NCBI GenBank assembly: GCA_030378005.1
Contig: JAUCGF010000095.1
Coordinates: forward strand, 1 to 62,242
DNA length: 62,242 nucleotides
DNA from: Desulfococcaceae bacterium HSG9
GTDB lineage: Bacteria > Desulfobacterota > Desulfobacteria > Desulfobacterales > JAUCGF01
Direction of reading: 5' to 3'
Shown here: one piece after another, positions 61,961 through 62,242 of the stretch
How positions within the stretch are numbered: position 1 is the first letter of the stretch
How the letters are laid out: the number at the start of each line of letters is the position of its first letter
Made by a program: the position numbers and the translations under genes
The notes under the pieces: generated by a model
The model's database searches: none
Seen by the model: only the letters and a program-made list of their open reading frames with translations
What the model was told of the DNA's origin: nothing

Positions 61961-62242
61961 CCGCCCTACCCATCGTTTAAGCGGACAGAAAGGACACGCC
62001 GTTTAATTCAGGGGATTCCCAATAAATAAACTACCCATTTTGGCCGTGATGTAATGCCTATAGTTTTTATTACTACTTTGTTAGATTAAACATAACCGAT
62101 TAAAATAATCAGACAACATTCGGCGTAATTTATTAAAATCTAATTAATACACAATATTAGATATAGTCAGACAAATAATAAAAACCTTATTTCGATTTTT
62201 AAAACCTTAGTAGAATATGAAAATCTGATAAACTGAAACCTT
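61961..62242. other. AT-rich spacer at the window end
   Basis: After the restriction-methylation gene the sequence holds the motif TCCCAATAAATAAACTACCC (62017-62036), the fourth full copy of that family, followed by about 200 AT-rich bases with no gene that I can support. Confidence 0.5.

Noticed and set aside
1..62242. tRNA, rRNA, riboswitch or CRISPR loci
   Set aside because: None recognised by eye; short structured RNAs could still be missed without a covariance-model search.

Overview
The window looks like chromosomal DNA of a Gram-negative bacterium with intermediate to AT-rich composition, most likely a deltaproteobacterium (Desulfobacterota, Desulfobacterales-like). This rests on the gene mix: giant DUF11/SdrD-B-like surface proteins, a DUF5648-repeat secreted protein, TRAP permeases, a VTT-oxidoreductase fusion, CHASE4 hybrid kinase, PbpC, HlyD adaptor and BKACE enzyme, plus many small palindromic repeats. 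The assignment is an inference from gene families; no rRNA, tRNA or CRISPR array was recognised.

Layout. 1-907 (minus) is a broken transposase. 1081-11663 is one giant surface-protein gene that has lost its 5' end, carries a one-base deletion near 1790 and an in-frame TAG at 9096. 11683-12933 holds a NrtR-like Nudix regulator and a Uma2 endonuclease. 13054-15000 (minus) is an ACT-domain/UPF0210 pair. From 15322 to 30257 every gene lies on the plus strand with short gaps or overlaps: a membrane protein, a DHH-CBS phosphoesterase, an AAA ATPase plus a DUF4276 TOPRIM-like partner, a small unknown protein, alpha-glucan phosphorylase, glycogen synthase, a metallophosphoesterase, a SNF2 helicase and a large zinc-ribbon/HEAT-like protein. 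A decayed glpD follows, then a VTT-oxidoreductase fusion, a hybrid histidine kinase behind a near-consensus promoter, penicillin-binding protein 1C and a SPOR lipoprotein.

40455-51075 is almost all minus strand: HlyD adaptor, DUF502 protein, BKACE enzyme, small membrane proteins, a transposase remnant, a 933-residue DUF5648 protein, endonuclease III and a TRAP QM pair without a binding protein. 51457-53381 has a HigBA-like toxin-antitoxin pair and an MFS transporter. 58928-61960 encodes a helicase-less Type ISP/IIG-like restriction-methylation enzyme.

The most striking locus is 53447-56808 (minus). It is a two-gene overlapping operon encoding a GluR0-like glutamate-receptor-type channel with a TVGYGD potassium filter, and a pentameric ligand-gated ion channel subunit fused behind a periplasmic amino-acid-binding domain. 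The two are prokaryotic relatives of the two main animal neurotransmitter-receptor superfamilies, co-transcribed from one plausible sigma70 promoter.

A second theme is mobile or palindromic repeats. They include a 132-134 bp MITE-like element in two copies, elements bounded by TCAGTAGATSGAAAA that supply the stop codons of two genes, a CCCAATAAATAA motif in about five intergenic sites, and several long hairpins concentrated at 56948-57627. Many intergenic regions, and some gene starts and ends, have been reshaped by them.
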